A stretch of 64,000 bases of DNA from Gammaproteobacteria bacterium Milos-ODIII6 (GTDB lineage: Bacteria; Pseudomonadota; Gammaproteobacteria; Chromatiales; Chromatiaceae), in assembly GCA_029228645.1 (NCBI GenBank), contig JAPTHR010000006.1:124001-188000 (forward strand), given 5' to 3'. Shown one piece after another: positions 44,754 through 55,427 of this stretch (position 1 is the stretch's first letter; the number at the start of each line of letters is the position of its first letter). Position numbers and translations under genes: made by a program. The notes below the pieces were generated by a model. The model made no database searches, had not been told where the DNA came from, and saw nothing but the letters and a program-made list of their open reading frames with translations.

Positions 44754-45486
44754 TCAGACTATTGCTCTCGTAACCGGCGCCAGCCGGGGGATCGGCAAGG
44801 CGATTGCCCAGGCACTCGGTGCTCAGGGCATGACGGTTGTGGGGACCGCCACCTCCGATTCCGGGGCGCAGGCGATCAGCGAATCCCTGGCAGCGTCCGG
44901 TATTGCCGGGCGAGGTCTGCGCCTGGATGTTTCCGACGATGCGTCGGTGGAGGCAGTGATCAAGGCAATCGGCGACGAGTTCGGCACCGTGACGGTACTG
45001 GTCAACAACGCCGGCATAACCCGCGACAATCTTTTGATGCGCATGAAGTCCGAGGACTGGGATGCGGTCATCAACACCAATCTCAGTTCGCTCTACCGCG
45101 TCTGCAAAGCCTGTCTGCGTCCCATGATGAAGGCCAAGACCGGACGAATCGTCAATATCGCCTCGGTGGTGGGCAGCAGCGGCAATGCGGGACAAACCAA
45201 CTACGCTGCGGCCAAGGCCGGTATGCTCGGTTTCACCAAGTCGCTCGCGCAGGAGGTGGGGTCGCGCGGCATCACGGTCAACGCGGTGGCACCTGGATTT
45301 ATCGACACCGATATGACACGTGAATTGCCCGAGGCGCAACGCGATGCGCTGCTGTCCGCGATACCGCTGGCGCGCCTGGGTCAACCGGAAGAGATAGCCG
45401 CTGCGGTTGCATTCCTGGCGTCGCCGTCATCCGGCTACATCACGGGCGAAACGATTCACGTCAACGGCGGCATGTACATGGCATGA
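44746..45486 (+). CDS. fabG: 3-oxoacyl-ACP reductase
   Basis: A 246-residue NADPH-dependent short-chain dehydrogenase for the first reduction of the elongation cycle. TGASRGIGKAIA is the cofactor loop, NNAGITRDNLLMRM is typical of FabG, and the active site is formed by Ser in ASVVGSSGN with the NYAAAKAGM Tyr-Lys pair. It ends INVxGGMYM-like (HVNGGMYMA). A 147-bp gap with its own promoter separates it from acpP. Confidence 0.97.
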   Translation: MADQTIALVTGASRGIGKAIAQALGAQGMTVVGTATSDSGAQAISESLAASGIAGRGLRLDVSDDASVEAVIKAIGDEFGTVTVLVNNAGITRDNLLMRMKSEDWDAVINTNLSSLYRVCKACLRPMMKAKTGRIVNIASVVGSSGNAGQTNYAAAKAGMLGFTKSLAQEVGSRGITVNAVAPGFIDTDMTRELPEAQRDALLSAIPLARLGQPEEIAAAVAFLASPSSGYITGETIHVNGGMYMA

Positions 45487-45553
45487 ACTGTCAGGCGTAA
45501 CTGCCTGCCAGTAATAGGAATTCATTCAACCTGGCCGAATTGCTAAATACCCT

Positions 45554-45581
45554 ATGACAGAGGGCGATTTACACATACAAT
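45554..45581 (+). promoter_or_regulatory. sigma-70 promoter of acpP
   Basis: ATGACA (45554-45559) and TACAAT (45576-45581) each match 5 of 6 consensus bases, with 16 bp between. Transcription would begin near 45588, 46 bases before the acpP ATG, which has CGGAGGA as a strong ribosome binding site. A separate strong promoter fits the high demand for ACP. Confidence 0.6.
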
Positions 45582-45633
45582 ACGGCCTCACCGCGTGGCA
45601 CCGGATCACGCTTTCTCGGAGGAATCAATCAAA

Positions 45634-45867
45634 ATGAGCACGATCGAAGAGCGCGTCAAAAAAATCGTTGTAGAGCAACTGGGCGTGAAAGAAGAGGAAG
45701 TCACCAACGAAGCTTCCTTCGTAGACGATTTGGGTGCCGACTCGCTGGATACCGTCGAACTGGTCATGGCCCTGGAAGAGGAATTCGAGACCGAGATCCC
45801 TGACGAGGAAGCCGAAAAAATAACGACCGTTCAGCAGGCGATTGACTACGTCAACGCGCACGGCTGA
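45634..45867 (+). CDS. acpP: acyl carrier protein
   Basis: A 77-residue acidic carrier of growing acyl chains. The 4'-phosphopantetheine attachment site is Ser37 in [18 protein letters not shown], perfectly conserved. The ATG follows CGGAGGAATC at good distance. It has its own promoter and is followed by a probable terminator before fabF, so ACP can be made in excess over the synthases. Confidence 0.98.
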   Translation: MSTIEERVKKIVVEQLGVKEEEVTNEASFVDDLGADSLDTVELVMALEEEFETEIPDEEAEKITTVQQAIDYVNAHG

Positions 45868-45889
45868 CAGCCATCTGTTGGTTGAATAG

Positions 45890-45932
45890 AAGGCTGCTAC
45901 CGGACCCCTGGGGATTCGGTGCGGCCTTTTGA
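45890..45932 (+). terminator. probable rho-independent (partial) terminator after acpP
   Basis: AAGGCTGCTACCG and CGGTGCGGCCTT can pair with small bulges around a CCCCTGGGG-containing loop, followed by TTTT at 45927-45930. The short T-run suggests partial termination between acpP and fabF. Confidence 0.6.
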
Positions 45933-45969
45933 GTTTGGTATGCATTAGTGTCACGAGGTCTGCTCCCTG

Positions 45970-47229
<1,260 letters not shown>

Positions 47230-47244
47230 CCGTTCTTCAGTCCC

Positions 47245-48087
47245 GTGCCGGCACGCGCGCTCTTGAATGGTGAGCCGGCTGAGGGGCAAGCGCTCCTGGA
47301 CCGTTCCTGCCAGTACGGCGACGGTCTCTTCGAGACCATCGCGGTGCGTTCCGGGCGACCCTGTCTGTGGTCGCGACATGTCGACAGGCTCCTCTCGGGT
47401 TGTGATCGGCTCGGAATCGCGGCGCCCGACCCGGATCTGCTGCTTGCTGAGGCGGGTGAGCTCGTTGCAGGCCGGCAAACTGCGGTACTCAAGATCGTGA
47501 TCAGCTCCGGCCCCTCGCAACGCGGTTATGCCCGCGACCCGAATGCCAGAGTCACCCGCTGGTTGCGCTGTGACGACCAGGCCGAAAGGCCGGCCGGGAC
47601 AGATGAACCCTTGCTGGCGCAGGAATGCCGCACCCGCCTGGGATCTCAGCCGCTGCTCGCGGGAATAAAGCACCTCAATCGGCTCGAGCAGGTGCTCGCC
47701 AGCCGCGAGCTGCAGACTGGCCGGCAGGAAGGGATCCTGTGCAATCAGCAGGGCCGGCCGGTGGAGGGTATCGCCTGCAATATTCTGCTGCGCTTCGATG
47801 ATCATTATCTCACGCCGCCGCTGCGGGATGCCGGGGTTGCAGGGACCGTTCGCCAGCTGGTGATCGATAAACAGGAACTGCTCGACCTGCCGCTGAGAAT
47901 CCAGGATACGCAAATGGACGCGCTTTATCGGGCCGAGGGTCTGTTCATGATGAGTTCCCTCCGGGGCATCCAGCCGGTCGCAAAGCTGGGAGAGCACGCG
48001 TATCCGCTGACCCGCCGACCGGATGATCTCGGCGTACTGCACGACGCTTGTTTCACTTTCGGCGGAGAGCCCGCATGCGCCGACTGA
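47245..48087 (+). CDS. pabC: aminodeoxychorismate lyase
   Basis: A 280-residue fold-type IV PLP enzyme that releases pyruvate from aminodeoxychorismate to give p-aminobenzoate for folate. GDGLFETIAVRSGRP is the family opening, the cofactor Lys lies in GIKHLNRLEQVLA, and EGIACNILLRF follows. The start is the GTG at 47245. Position between fabF and mltG matches the usual gammaproteobacterial order. It overlaps mltG by 13 bp. Confidence 0.93.
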   Translation: MPARALLNGEPAEGQALLDRSCQYGDGLFETIAVRSGRPCLWSRHVDRLLSGCDRLGIAAPDPDLLLAEAGELVAGRQTAVLKIVISSGPSQRGYARDPNARVTRWLRCDDQAERPAGTDEPLLAQECRTRLGSQPLLAGIKHLNRLEQVLASRELQTGRQEGILCNQQGRPVEGIACNILLRFDDHYLTPPLRDAGVAGTVRQLVIDKQELLDLPLRIQDTQMDALYRAEGLFMMSSLRGIQPVAKLGEHAYPLTRRPDDLGVLHDACFTFGGEPACAD

Positions 48088-49070
48088 CCGGCATTCTCAT
48101 ACTGATGATCAGTCTCGGTTTGGGCTGGTTCTGGTTGGACTACCGGACCTTCCTCGAGGCCCCGATGCAAGTGCCGCAGGAGGGCATGGTCCTGGACGTG
48201 CCCAAGGGCAGTAACCTGCGCCAACTGGCCGGACGCCTGCAGCGGCAGGGGATTCTGCGCGATGCAGGCTTTTTGTACTGGCATGCGCGTTGGCACAAGC
48301 AGGCGGACCGGATCCGCGCCGGCGAGTTTCTCATCCCGGCAGGCACGACGCCGCCACGCTTGCTGGATATCCTGATTCGCGGCGAGACGATCTCCTACCG
48401 GCTGACCCTGATCGAGGGCTGGAACTTCCGCCAGGTGCTCAGGGCAGTGGCCAATGACCCCGTCCTGAGGCAGGAACTCGAGCCGGGTGACTACAAGGCG
48501 GTCATGGGTCAGCTCGGTCTGCCGGATATCCACCCAGAGGGACAGTTCTTTCCCGACACCTACGTGTTCCCGAGGGGAACCACCGACATCGAATTCCTGA
48601 AGAGGGCGTATCAGCGGATGCAAGCCGAGCTGGCGGATGCCTGGTCGAAGCGCGCCGCGGAGATAGCCGTCTCCACCCCCGAGGAGGCGCTTATTCTGGC
48701 CTCGATCGTCGAGAAGGAAACCGGCGTGCCGGAGGAACGCGAACTCATCTCCGGGGTCTTCACCCGCCGCCTGAAAATCGGCATGAAGTTGCAGACCGAT
48801 CCGACCGTGATCTACGGCATGGGCGATCGCTATCAGGGCAATATCCGCCGCCGGGACCTCGTCGAGGACACCCCCTACAACACTTATGTGCACAAGGGGC
48901 TGCCGCCAACACCCATCTGCATGCCCGGTCGTGAGGCCATCGACGCCGCGCTCCACCCTGCGCCCGGCAAGGCCTTGTATTTCGTCGCCAATGGCGATGG
49001 CAGTCATGTGTTCTCGAAAACCCTGAAAGAACACAATGCGGCCGTTCGCAAGTACCAGTTGAAACGCTGA
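48075..49070 (+). CDS. mltG: endolytic murein transglycosylase MltG
   Basis: A 331-residue inner-membrane enzyme that cuts nascent glycan strands and sets their length. One N-terminal transmembrane helix (about 5-22), a LysM-like region (about 40-85), and the YceG catalytic domain with the essential Glu in SIVEKETGVPEER are visible, then LQTDPTVIYG and TPYNTYVHKGLPPTPI. The start is placed at the ATG inside the end of pabC. Its stop overlaps the tmk start by 1 bp. Confidence 0.95.
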   Translation: MRRLTGILILMISLGLGWFWLDYRTFLEAPMQVPQEGMVLDVPKGSNLRQLAGRLQRQGILRDAGFLYWHARWHKQADRIRAGEFLIPAGTTPPRLLDILIRGETISYRLTLIEGWNFRQVLRAVANDPVLRQELEPGDYKAVMGQLGLPDIHPEGQFFPDTYVFPRGTTDIEFLKRAYQRMQAELADAWSKRAAEIAVSTPEEALILASIVEKETGVPEERELISGVFTRRLKIGMKLQTDPTVIYGMGDRYQGNIRRRDLVEDTPYNTYVHKGLPPTPICMPGREAIDAALHPAPGKALYFVANGDGSHVFSKTLKEHNAAVRKYQLKR

Positions 49071-49711
49071 TGGGAACCAGGCGCGGCCAGTTCATTACCG
49101 TTGAAGGCATCGAGGGCGCGGGCAAGAGTACCTGCATGCGGGTGCTGACGGAGCTTGCCGCGGAGCAGGGCATCGAACTGCTGCAGACACGCGAGCCGGG
49201 CGGGACCGAGCTCGGAGAGGCGCTGCGCGCGCTGCTGTTGGGCCACCGTCACGACGGTATGGGAGACGATACCGAACTGCTGTTGATGTTTGCGGCGCGC
49301 GCCGAGCATATCCACCGCGTGATCGGGCCGGCGCTGGAGCGCGGCCAATGGGTGCTGTGCGATCGCTTCACCGATGCCACCTATGCCTACCAGGGGTATG
49401 GCAGGGGCATAGCGCGCGGGCGTATCCGTATCCTGGAAGAGTGGGTTCAGGGCGAACTTCGTCCCGACCTCACCATCCTGTTGGACCTGCCCGTCGAACA
49501 GGGTCTGGAGCGTGCCGGCAGGCGCTCTGAACCGGACCGGTTCGAGCGCGAGGCACAGGCCTTTTTCGAGCGGGTCAGGCATGGCTATCTTGCAATGGCC
49601 AATGCCGACACCGGGCGATACCGGGTGGTGGACGCCTCGCGCGAACTCGAGCAGGTGAGCAACGATATCCGCCAACAGCTACGCGCTTTCATTGGAGCGA
49701 TAGATGCCTGA
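49070..49711 (+). CDS. tmk: thymidylate kinase
   Basis: A 213-residue kinase turning dTMP into dTDP. The P-loop is EGIEGAGKST near the N-terminus, the DR motif is CDRFTDATYAYQGYGRG, and the lid region contains RAGRRSEPDRFE. All are typical for the bacterial enzyme. It overlaps holB by 8 bp, as in E. coli order tmk-holB. Confidence 0.97.
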   Translation: MGTRRGQFITVEGIEGAGKSTCMRVLTELAAEQGIELLQTREPGGTELGEALRALLLGHRHDGMGDDTELLLMFAARAEHIHRVIGPALERGQWVLCDRFTDATYAYQGYGRGIARGRIRILEEWVQGELRPDLTILLDLPVEQGLERAGRRSEPDRFEREAQAFFERVRHGYLAMANADTGRYRVVDASRELEQVSNDIRQQLRAFIGAIDA

Positions 49712-50717
49712 GGCGGTTCCGGACAGGCCATCGCGCGAACTTCTCCCGTGGCAGGAGGAGACCTGGCGGCACCTCCTCGACAGGCTTTCCAGCGGGCGTT
49801 TTCCGCACGCCCTGCTGTTGAGTGGTCCGCGCGGGGTGGGCAAGGAGCAACTCGCAAGAAGGCTTGCCGCGGCCCTTGTCTGTGAATCGCAGGAAGTGAT
49901 GGACCGTCCCTGCGAGGCCTGCCCGTCCTGCCGGCTCAGTCGGGCGGGAACGCACCCGGACGTCCACTGGCTCGCTCCCGAGGAGGAGGGCAAGGCGATC
50001 CGGATCGATGCTGTGCGGGACTTGATCGGGCGCAGCGCGCTCACCACCCAGGCGCGGGGGGTGCGGGTGTTCGTGATCTCCCCGGCCGAAGCGATGAACC
50101 GGGCGGCGGCCAACGCGCTGTTGAAGACGCTCGAAGAACCGGTTCCCTCCAGCACCCTGGTGCTGGTGAGTTCGGCGCCGCATCGATTGCCCGCGACGAT
50201 CCGCAGCCGCTGTCAGCAGGTCACCCTGAATTCGGTGCAAATCGCTGTGGCGGCCGCGTGGCTAAAGAAAAGGGGCACATCGGACGATGAAGAGAGTGCA
50301 CTGTCGCTTGCGGGAGGGGCGCCCCTGCTGGCATTGCGTTTCCTCGAGGAGAAACGCCTCGAGCAGGTCATGCGTCTGGTTGAAGACCTGGGCGCGCTGA
50401 AGACGCGCAAGGCGAACCCGGTGGCTGTTGCGGCGCACTGGAGCCAGATGGGAGCGGAAAAGGTACTCGACGGACTGCGGCGCATCCTTGGCGACCTGCT
50501 GCGGCTGGCGTCCGGTCAAACGCTCCGCCTGCTACCCCCGGATGCCGGGGAGCACTTGCAAGTTTTAATGAAAAACATAAACTTACGGAAATTATTTGAT
50601 TTTGTGGACGAGTTGAACCGGCTCGAGCTGCAACTCGCCAACAATCTCAATGGCGCCATGCTGACCGAACGAATGGTCAACGCCTGGCTGGCAACGACCC
50701 GAGCGGAGAAGCGTTAA
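49704..50717 (+). CDS. holB: DNA polymerase III delta' subunit
   Basis: A 337-residue clamp-loader subunit. It has the AAA+ fold with SGPRGVGKEQLARR in the P-loop position, the zinc module CEACPSCRLSRAGTHPD, sensor 1 region LLKTLEEPVPSSTLVLVSS, and RSRCQQV as the arginine-finger SRC motif. It opens and loads the beta clamp with gamma/tau and delta. It is followed with no gap by pilZ. Confidence 0.94.
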   Translation: MPEAVPDRPSRELLPWQEETWRHLLDRLSSGRFPHALLLSGPRGVGKEQLARRLAAALVCESQEVMDRPCEACPSCRLSRAGTHPDVHWLAPEEEGKAIRIDAVRDLIGRSALTTQARGVRVFVISPAEAMNRAAANALLKTLEEPVPSSTLVLVSSAPHRLPATIRSRCQQVTLNSVQIAVAAAWLKKRGTSDDEESALSLAGGAPLLALRFLEEKRLEQVMRLVEDLGALKTRKANPVAVAAHWSQMGAEKVLDGLRRILGDLLRLASGQTLRLLPPDAGEHLQVLMKNINLRKLFDFVDELNRLELQLANNLNGAMLTERMVNAWLATTRAEKR

Positions 50718-51068
50718 ATGGCAAGCCCACGTGCCCGTCAGGGCATTCTCTCCCTGACAATCAAGGACCAGAATGCCCTGTATGCCGCGTACATGCAGTA
50801 CGTGAAGAACGGTGGCTTGTTCATCCCGACCAGCAAAAAGTACGGCCTCGGTGACGAGGTCTTCATGCTGCTCAGCCTGATGGATGAGTCCGAGCGGATT
50901 CCGGTCGCCGGCAAGATCATCTGGATCACCCCGGTCGGCGCGGAAGGCAACCGCGCCGCTGGCGTGGGCGTTCAGTTCAATGACCAGGACAACGGCGTTG
51001 CGCGCAACAAGATCGAAGGTTACCTCGCCGGCAAGCTCAAATCCGACCGTCCGACCCACACGATGTAG
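50718..51068 (+). CDS. pilZ: PilZ-domain protein, type IV pilus type
   Basis: A 116-residue protein matching the original PilZ of type IV pilus assembly, typically found right after holB. GGLFIPTSKKYGLGDEVFMLLSLMDE and GKIIWITP are visible; the N-terminal RxxxR and later DxSxxG c-di-GMP-binding residues are missing, as in Pseudomonas PilZ, which works through FimX/PilB contacts instead. It suggests the host makes type IV pili. Confidence 0.93.
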   Translation: MASPRARQGILSLTIKDQNALYAAYMQYVKNGGLFIPTSKKYGLGDEVFMLLSLMDESERIPVAGKIIWITPVGAEGNRAAGVGVQFNDQDNGVARNKIEGYLAGKLKSDRPTHTM

Positions 51069-51091
51069 GCGCATCCGCGCTGTAATCAACC

Positions 51092-51871
51092 ATGTATATC
51101 GATTCGCATTGCCATCTGGACCGCGTGGATCTGGCGCCTTACGAGGGGCGTTTCTCCGATATGGTCCAGGCCAGCCGGGATGCGGGCGTCTCGCACATGC
51201 TGTGCGTGTCGATCGATCTCGAGTCCTACCCGGACATGCTGGCGCTGGTGGAGGCTTATCCCGATATCTCGCTATCGGTGGGCGTGCATCCCTGCGACCG
51301 GGACCGCCGGGCCCCCACGGTGCAGGAACTGGTCGACCTGGCGAATCATCCGCATAACGTGGCGATTGGCGAGACCGGCCTGGATTACTTTCGCACCGAG
51401 GGGGACCTCGAGTGGCAGCGCGAGCGTTTCCGCACGCACATCCGGGCGGCGCGCACCGTGGGCAAGCCCCTGATCGTGCATACCCGGGAAGCCCGCGAGG
51501 ACACGATCCGGATTCTGCGGGAAGAGGCGGCCTCGGATGTGGCCGGCGTCATGCATTGCTTCACCGAGACCTGGGAAATGGCGCAGGCCGCCCTGGATCT
51601 GGGTTTCTACATCTCCTTCTCCGGGATTCTTACGTTCAAGAACGCCGCCGAGCTGCGTGAGGTGGCGACCCGGGTGCCGCTCGAACGCATCCTGATAGAG
51701 ACGGATTCGCCTTATCTCGCCCCGGTGCCTTTCAGGGGCAAACCGAACGAACCTCGCTACGTCGGGCGAGTGGCCGAGACCCTCGCCGAACTGAAAGGGG
51801 TCGAAGTGGCTGACATTGCGCGGGTGACCAGCGACAATTTTCTGCGCCTGTTTCCCCGACGGGATAACTGA
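51092..51871 (+). CDS. TatD-family metal-dependent hydrolase
   Basis: A 259-residue TIM-barrel metallohydrolase. It shows DSHCHLD at the N-terminus, GVHPCDRD, the Glu in IGETGLDYF, HTREA, MHCFTET and the final metal ligand in IETDSPYLAPVPFRGKPNEP. Members are 3'-exonucleases and DNA-repair-associated deoxyribonucleases. The position after holB-pilZ matches the YcfH branch. Exact substrate uncertain. Confidence 0.93.
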   Translation: MYIDSHCHLDRVDLAPYEGRFSDMVQASRDAGVSHMLCVSIDLESYPDMLALVEAYPDISLSVGVHPCDRDRRAPTVQELVDLANHPHNVAIGETGLDYFRTEGDLEWQRERFRTHIRAARTVGKPLIVHTREAREDTIRILREEAASDVAGVMHCFTETWEMAQAALDLGFYISFSGILTFKNAAELREVATRVPLERILIETDSPYLAPVPFRGKPNEPRYVGRVAETLAELKGVEVADIARVTSDNFLRLFPRRDN

Positions 51872-51915
51872 AACCGTTCCGCGCCATCAACACGGACAAG
51901 GGAGCTGTCCATCCA

Positions 51916-52302
51916 ATGATCGAGATCGGTCCATCCCGGCTGCTGCGCCTGATCGTATTGGCGGTATGGGTTTTTGGGGCGCTGGCGATCGAGCTGCAAC
52001 AGCTTGTCTGGGCGGGCTTGGGGCAGTTGTTGTGGGCTCTGGGCAGCGGATACTGGGTGCTCTCCACGTACGGACTCAACGGTGGTCGACTTGCCCTGCA
52101 GGCCGATCGCAGCGAGCTGCGCCTGCTGGCCGGCGGTGAATCGATTCCGATCACGGAAGTTCGGCCGGGCATCATCACCGCCTCGCTGGTGAGCGCGGAA
52201 CTTCGCACGGCCGGGAAGCGCTACGCCATTTTGGCGACCCGGGACAACCTGTCGCGCGATGCGCATCGGCGCTTGCGAAGACTATTGGTGACGCGCGCCT
52301 GA
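51916..52302 (+). CDS. YgfX/CptA-like small membrane protein
   Basis: A 128-residue protein with two adjacent transmembrane helices (about 10-30 and 34-52) followed by a soluble tail with RSELRLLAGG and a final RDAHRRLRRLLVTRA, like the end of E. coli YgfX. YgfX is usually next to nadB, as here, and is described as a membrane partner of SdhE and a toxin-like inhibitor of cell division. No sdhE lies beside it, so its partner is missing or elsewhere. Assigned from topology, tail and neighbourhood. Confidence 0.6.
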   Translation: MIEIGPSRLLRLIVLAVWVFGALAIELQQLVWAGLGQLLWALGSGYWVLSTYGLNGGRLALQADRSELRLLAGGESIPITEVRPGIITASLVSAELRTAGKRYAILATRDNLSRDAHRRLRRLLVTRA

Positions 52303-52339
52303 GCCGCCTGGCCCGTTGGAGGGGCCTGGGATCCCCCGC

Positions 52340-53962
52340 CTATTCGCCCTGGGGATGGGGCACGTAACTGTCCGGGATCAGGATGGTGGGATGTGCCTGG
52401 TTCGGATCCGTCCCGGGGAAGTCGATGGTGTAATGCAGTCCGCGGCTCTCGCACCGGCGCAGGGCCGATTGCACGATGAGATCGGCCACTTCGACCAGGT
52501 TGCGCAGTTCCAAAAGGTCGTTGCTGACGCGGAAATTGCCGTAGTACTCCTCGATTTCGTTGCGCAACAGGTCGACGCGGCGCTTGGCGCGCGCGAGCCG
52601 TTTGTTGCTGCGCACGATGCCGACGTAGTCCCACATGAAGCGACGCAGTTCCTCCCAGTTATGCGAAACCACGACTTCTTCATCCGAGTCGGTGACCCGG
52701 CTTTCATCCCAACGCGGCACCTCGGTCCAGGGGTGCGGCTCTGCAAGGCGCTGCAGAATGCGCTCCACCGCCAGCTCGCCGTAGACCAGGCATTCCAGGA
52801 GGGAATTGCTGGCCATGCGGTTGGCCCCGTGCAACCCCGTGTAGGAGGCTTCGCCAATCGCGAAAAGGCCGCTGATGTCGGTTTCGCCGTGCGAGTCAAC
52901 CCGTACCCCACCGCAGGTGTAGTGCGCCGCCGGCACGACCGGCAGGGGTTCCTTGCGCATGTCGAAGCCGAGTTCCAGGCAGCGCGCGAGGATGGTGGGG
53001 AAGTGTTCCTCGATGAAGGCCGCAGGCCGGTGGCTGATGTCGAGGTAGACGCAATCGCTGCCGAGGCGTTTCATCTCGTGGTCGATCGCGCGCGCCACGA
53101 TGTCCCGCGGGGCCAGCTCCGCTCGTTCATCGAACTGCGGCATGAAGCGGGTGCCATCCGGCAACAGCAGGCGGCCGCCTTCACCACGTACCGCCTCGCT
53201 GATCAGAAAGGACTTGGCCTCGGGGTGGTACAGGCAGGTCGGGTGGAACTGGATGAACTCCATGTTGCCAACGCGGCAACCGGCGCGCCAGGCCATGGCG
53301 ATGCCGTCTCCCGTGGCGACGTCCGGATTGCTGGTGTACAGGTAAACCTTCGCGGCGCCTCCGGTGGCCAGGATCACGCAAGGGGCGGCGACCGAGATGA
53401 CATCCCCGGAGCGTATATCGAGCAGGTAGGCGCCCACGCACTGGCGCGCCTCACCCTGTGCCCGCGTGTGGATCAGGTCCACCGCGATGTGGTGTTCCAG
53501 GATCTTCAGATTGGGCCGCTGACGCACCCGCCCGACCAGGGTGTTCTCGACTTCCCGCCCCGTGGCATCAGCGGCATGCACCACGCGCCGGTGGCTGTGC
53601 CCCCCTTCGCGGGTCAGGTGGAAGGTGGAATCACCGGTGGCCGGGCTCTGGGTGAAAGCCACCCCCTCGTCATGCAGCCAGCGGATGTTGTCCGGCCCGC
53701 GTTCCACCACGGTGCGTACCACGGATTGCACGCACAGTCCGACGCCGGCAGCCAGCGTGTCGGTCACATGGGATTCGACTGAGTCAGCAGAATCGAGCAC
53801 CGCGGAGATGCCACCCTGCGCATACAGGGTGTTTCCCTCGGAGAGTTCGCGCTTCGAGACCAGCGCGCAGCGAACCGACTCGGGCAGGCGCAAGGCCAAG
53901 CTGAGCCCGGCAGCACCACTACCGACAATCAGTACGTCGAAATTCTGCGAATTGCTTTGCAT
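52340..53962 (-). CDS. nadB: L-aspartate oxidase
   Basis: A 540-residue FAD enzyme making iminoaspartate for NAD synthesis. [17 protein letters not shown] is the dinucleotide-binding loop, [16 protein letters not shown] binds FAD, and [31 protein letters not shown] and [10 protein letters not shown] are typical of the succinate dehydrogenase/fumarate reductase flavoprotein superfamily. The ATG at 53960-53962 (MQSNSQNFD) is the first family-like start; the open frame upstream is not protein-like. It is divergent from rpoE. Confidence 0.96.
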   Translation of the reverse strand: MQSNSQNFDVLIVGSGAAGLSLALRLPESVRCALVSKRELSEGNTLYAQGGISAVLDSADSVESHVTDTLAAGVGLCVQSVVRTVVERGPDNIRWLHDEGVAFTQSPATGDSTFHLTREGGHSHRRVVHAADATGREVENTLVGRVRQRPNLKILEHHIAVDLIHTRAQGEARQCVGAYLLDIRSGDVISVAAPCVILATGGAAKVYLYTSNPDVATGDGIAMAWRAGCRVGNMEFIQFHPTCLYHPEAKSFLISEAVRGEGGRLLLPDGTRFMPQFDERAELAPRDIVARAIDHEMKRLGSDCVYLDISHRPAAFIEEHFPTILARCLELGFDMRKEPLPVVPAAHYTCGGVRVDSHGETDISGLFAIGEASYTGLHGANRMASNSLLECLVYGELAVERILQRLAEPHPWTEVPRWDESRVTDSDEEVVVSHNWEELRRFMWDYVGIVRSNKRLARAKRRVDLLRNEIEEYYGNFRVSNDLLELRNLVEVADLIVQSALRRCESRGLHYTIDFPGTDPNQAHPTILIPDSYVPHPQGE

Positions 53963-54124
53963 AGCACCGGGCCGGTTTTTCGAGAGTGTATCCACCACTG
54001 GAACAGCTTGCACCCCCGGAATCAGATCGTGGTCGATCCAGGAACAACAGGGCAGTATGATTGGGCGAATGATTTCCGCTTTTTGCCAGAAAAAACATGC
54101 CCGGGGGATTTCTGCGAATGCAGA

Positions 54125-54153
54125 TGAACTCCGTGCAATCCTGTCGGTCCATA
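54125..54153 (+). promoter_or_regulatory. candidate sigma-E autoregulated promoter of rpoE
   Basis: TGAACTC (54125-54131, consensus GGAACTT) and GTCCATA (54147-54153, consensus GTCTAA-like) are 15 bp apart, the spacing known for sigma-E promoters. The rpoE ATG begins 53 bp downstream. rpoE genes are commonly autoregulated, which supports the call. Confidence 0.4.
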
Positions 54154-54205
54154 GAGCAGGGCGCCGACAGGGTGGCGTCTCTGCCGGATTCTGAGGGCTC
54201 GCTGG

Positions 54206-54787
54206 ATGGAATCCAACAGAGACATCGACCAGGCGCTCGTGGAGCGTGTTCAGCGTGGGGACAAGAAAGCCTTCGACACGCTGGTGCTGAAGTACCAGCA
54301 GAAGGTGGCGAACCTGATCGGACGCTATGTGCGGGACCAGAGCGAGGTTTTGGACGTGACCCAGGAGGCCTTCATAAAGGCTTACCGGGCGCTGCCGAAT
54401 TTTCGCGGTGACAGCGCCTTCTACACCTGGCTCTACCGGGTGGCGATCAACACGGCCAAGAATCACCTCGCGGCGATGTCGCGCCGGCCGCCGCAGGACG
54501 ACATAGAAGCCGATCTGGCCGAACAGACCGATCTCGGTACGCGCCTGAAGGAACAGGACACGCCCGAGAAACTGGCGCTGCAGGAGGAAATCGCCGAGAC
54601 CATAAAAGAGGCGGTGGATGATTTGCCCGAGGAATTGCGCACGGCGATCACCCTGCGGGAGCTCGAGGGTATGAGCTACGACGAAATCGCGCAGGCCATG
54701 GATTGCCCGATAGGAACAGTACGGTCGCGGATCTTCCGCGCCCGGGAAGCAATCGATAAAAAGTTGAAACCTCTGTTAGGTGCATGA
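54206..54787 (+). CDS. rpoE: RNA polymerase sigma-E factor
   Basis: A 193-residue ECF sigma factor of the envelope stress response. Region 2 has [39 protein letters not shown]; broken at the middle, both the DVTQEAF core and the [12 protein letters not shown] melting segment match RpoE/AlgU. Region 4 has [14 protein letters not shown] and [13 protein letters not shown]. It is followed by rseA, rseB, rseC and mucD, the full regulatory set. Confidence 0.97.
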   Translation: MESNRDIDQALVERVQRGDKKAFDTLVLKYQQKVANLIGRYVRDQSEVLDVTQEAFIKAYRALPNFRGDSAFYTWLYRVAINTAKNHLAAMSRRPPQDDIEADLAEQTDLGTRLKEQDTPEKLALQEEIAETIKEAVDDLPEELRTAITLRELEGMSYDEIAQAMDCPIGTVRSRIFRAREAIDKKLKPLLGA

Positions 54788-54788
54788 A

Positions 54789-55427
54789 ATGAAACCAAGC
54801 CAGTCGGCCGAAGATCAGGCAGCGGAGAGTTTGTCCTCGCTCGCAGACGGGGAGGTGGCGTCCTCGGAGCTGGACCGCTGGGTCCACCGGCTCGCCTCGG
54901 ATGAGGCGGCGCGAGCCCGGTTTGCACGTTACCGCCTGATTGGCGCTCAGATGGGCAGCGAGGAGACTCTGGCGGTGAACGCCAGCTGCGTGGCGGAGCG
55001 CGTGCGGGAGGCCTTGCGAGACGAGCCGACCATACTGGCCCCGCGGCAAAGACCCGCCTTCTCCCTGCCAAGGGTCGCGCTCGGAGCGGCCGTGGCCGCT
55101 GGCGTGGCCCTGCTCGCGGTTGGCCTGGCCCCGAGCATCATCGGCCTGAGCGAGCCGCAGATGCCGGAGGAATCCCCGAGCTTCGCCTTCGCCCCGCGCC
55201 TCTCGGTGCCGGCGGAAGGCATCACCCTGGTTGCAGGGGGTAGCGAGGTCGGCCACAGCAAGCCGGGCGCGGCCGAGGCGGCGCAGCGCTGGAAGGTGCT
55301 TTCCCCCGAGATGCGGGCGAAGATCTCGCGTTACCTGGTCGAACACAACGAGCTCGCCGGCCATATCGCGGCGCAGCGTCCCAGCTCCCACCTAGGCTAC
55401 ATCAGCACTCATGAACCGGGACAGTAG
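54789..55427 (+). CDS. rseA: sigma-E factor negative regulatory protein RseA
   Basis: A 212-residue anti-sigma factor. The cytoplasmic N-terminus SLSSLADGEVASSELDRW binds sigma-E; a transmembrane helix lies at about 95-118 (VALGAAVAAGVALLAVGLA); the periplasmic tail ends in LGYISTHEPGQ, similar to RseA/MucA C-termini. Stress-activated proteolysis by DegS and RseP would release RpoE. The ATG at 54789 has AGG at good distance; a GTG three codons earlier overlapping the rpoE stop is an alternative. Confidence 0.9.
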   Translation: MKPSQSAEDQAAESLSSLADGEVASSELDRWVHRLASDEAARARFARYRLIGAQMGSEETLAVNASCVAERVREALRDEPTILAPRQRPAFSLPRVALGAAVAAGVALLAVGLAPSIIGLSEPQMPEESPSFAFAPRLSVPAEGITLVAGGSEVGHSKPGAAEAAQRWKVLSPEMRAKISRYLVEHNELAGHIAAQRPSSHLGYISTHEPGQ

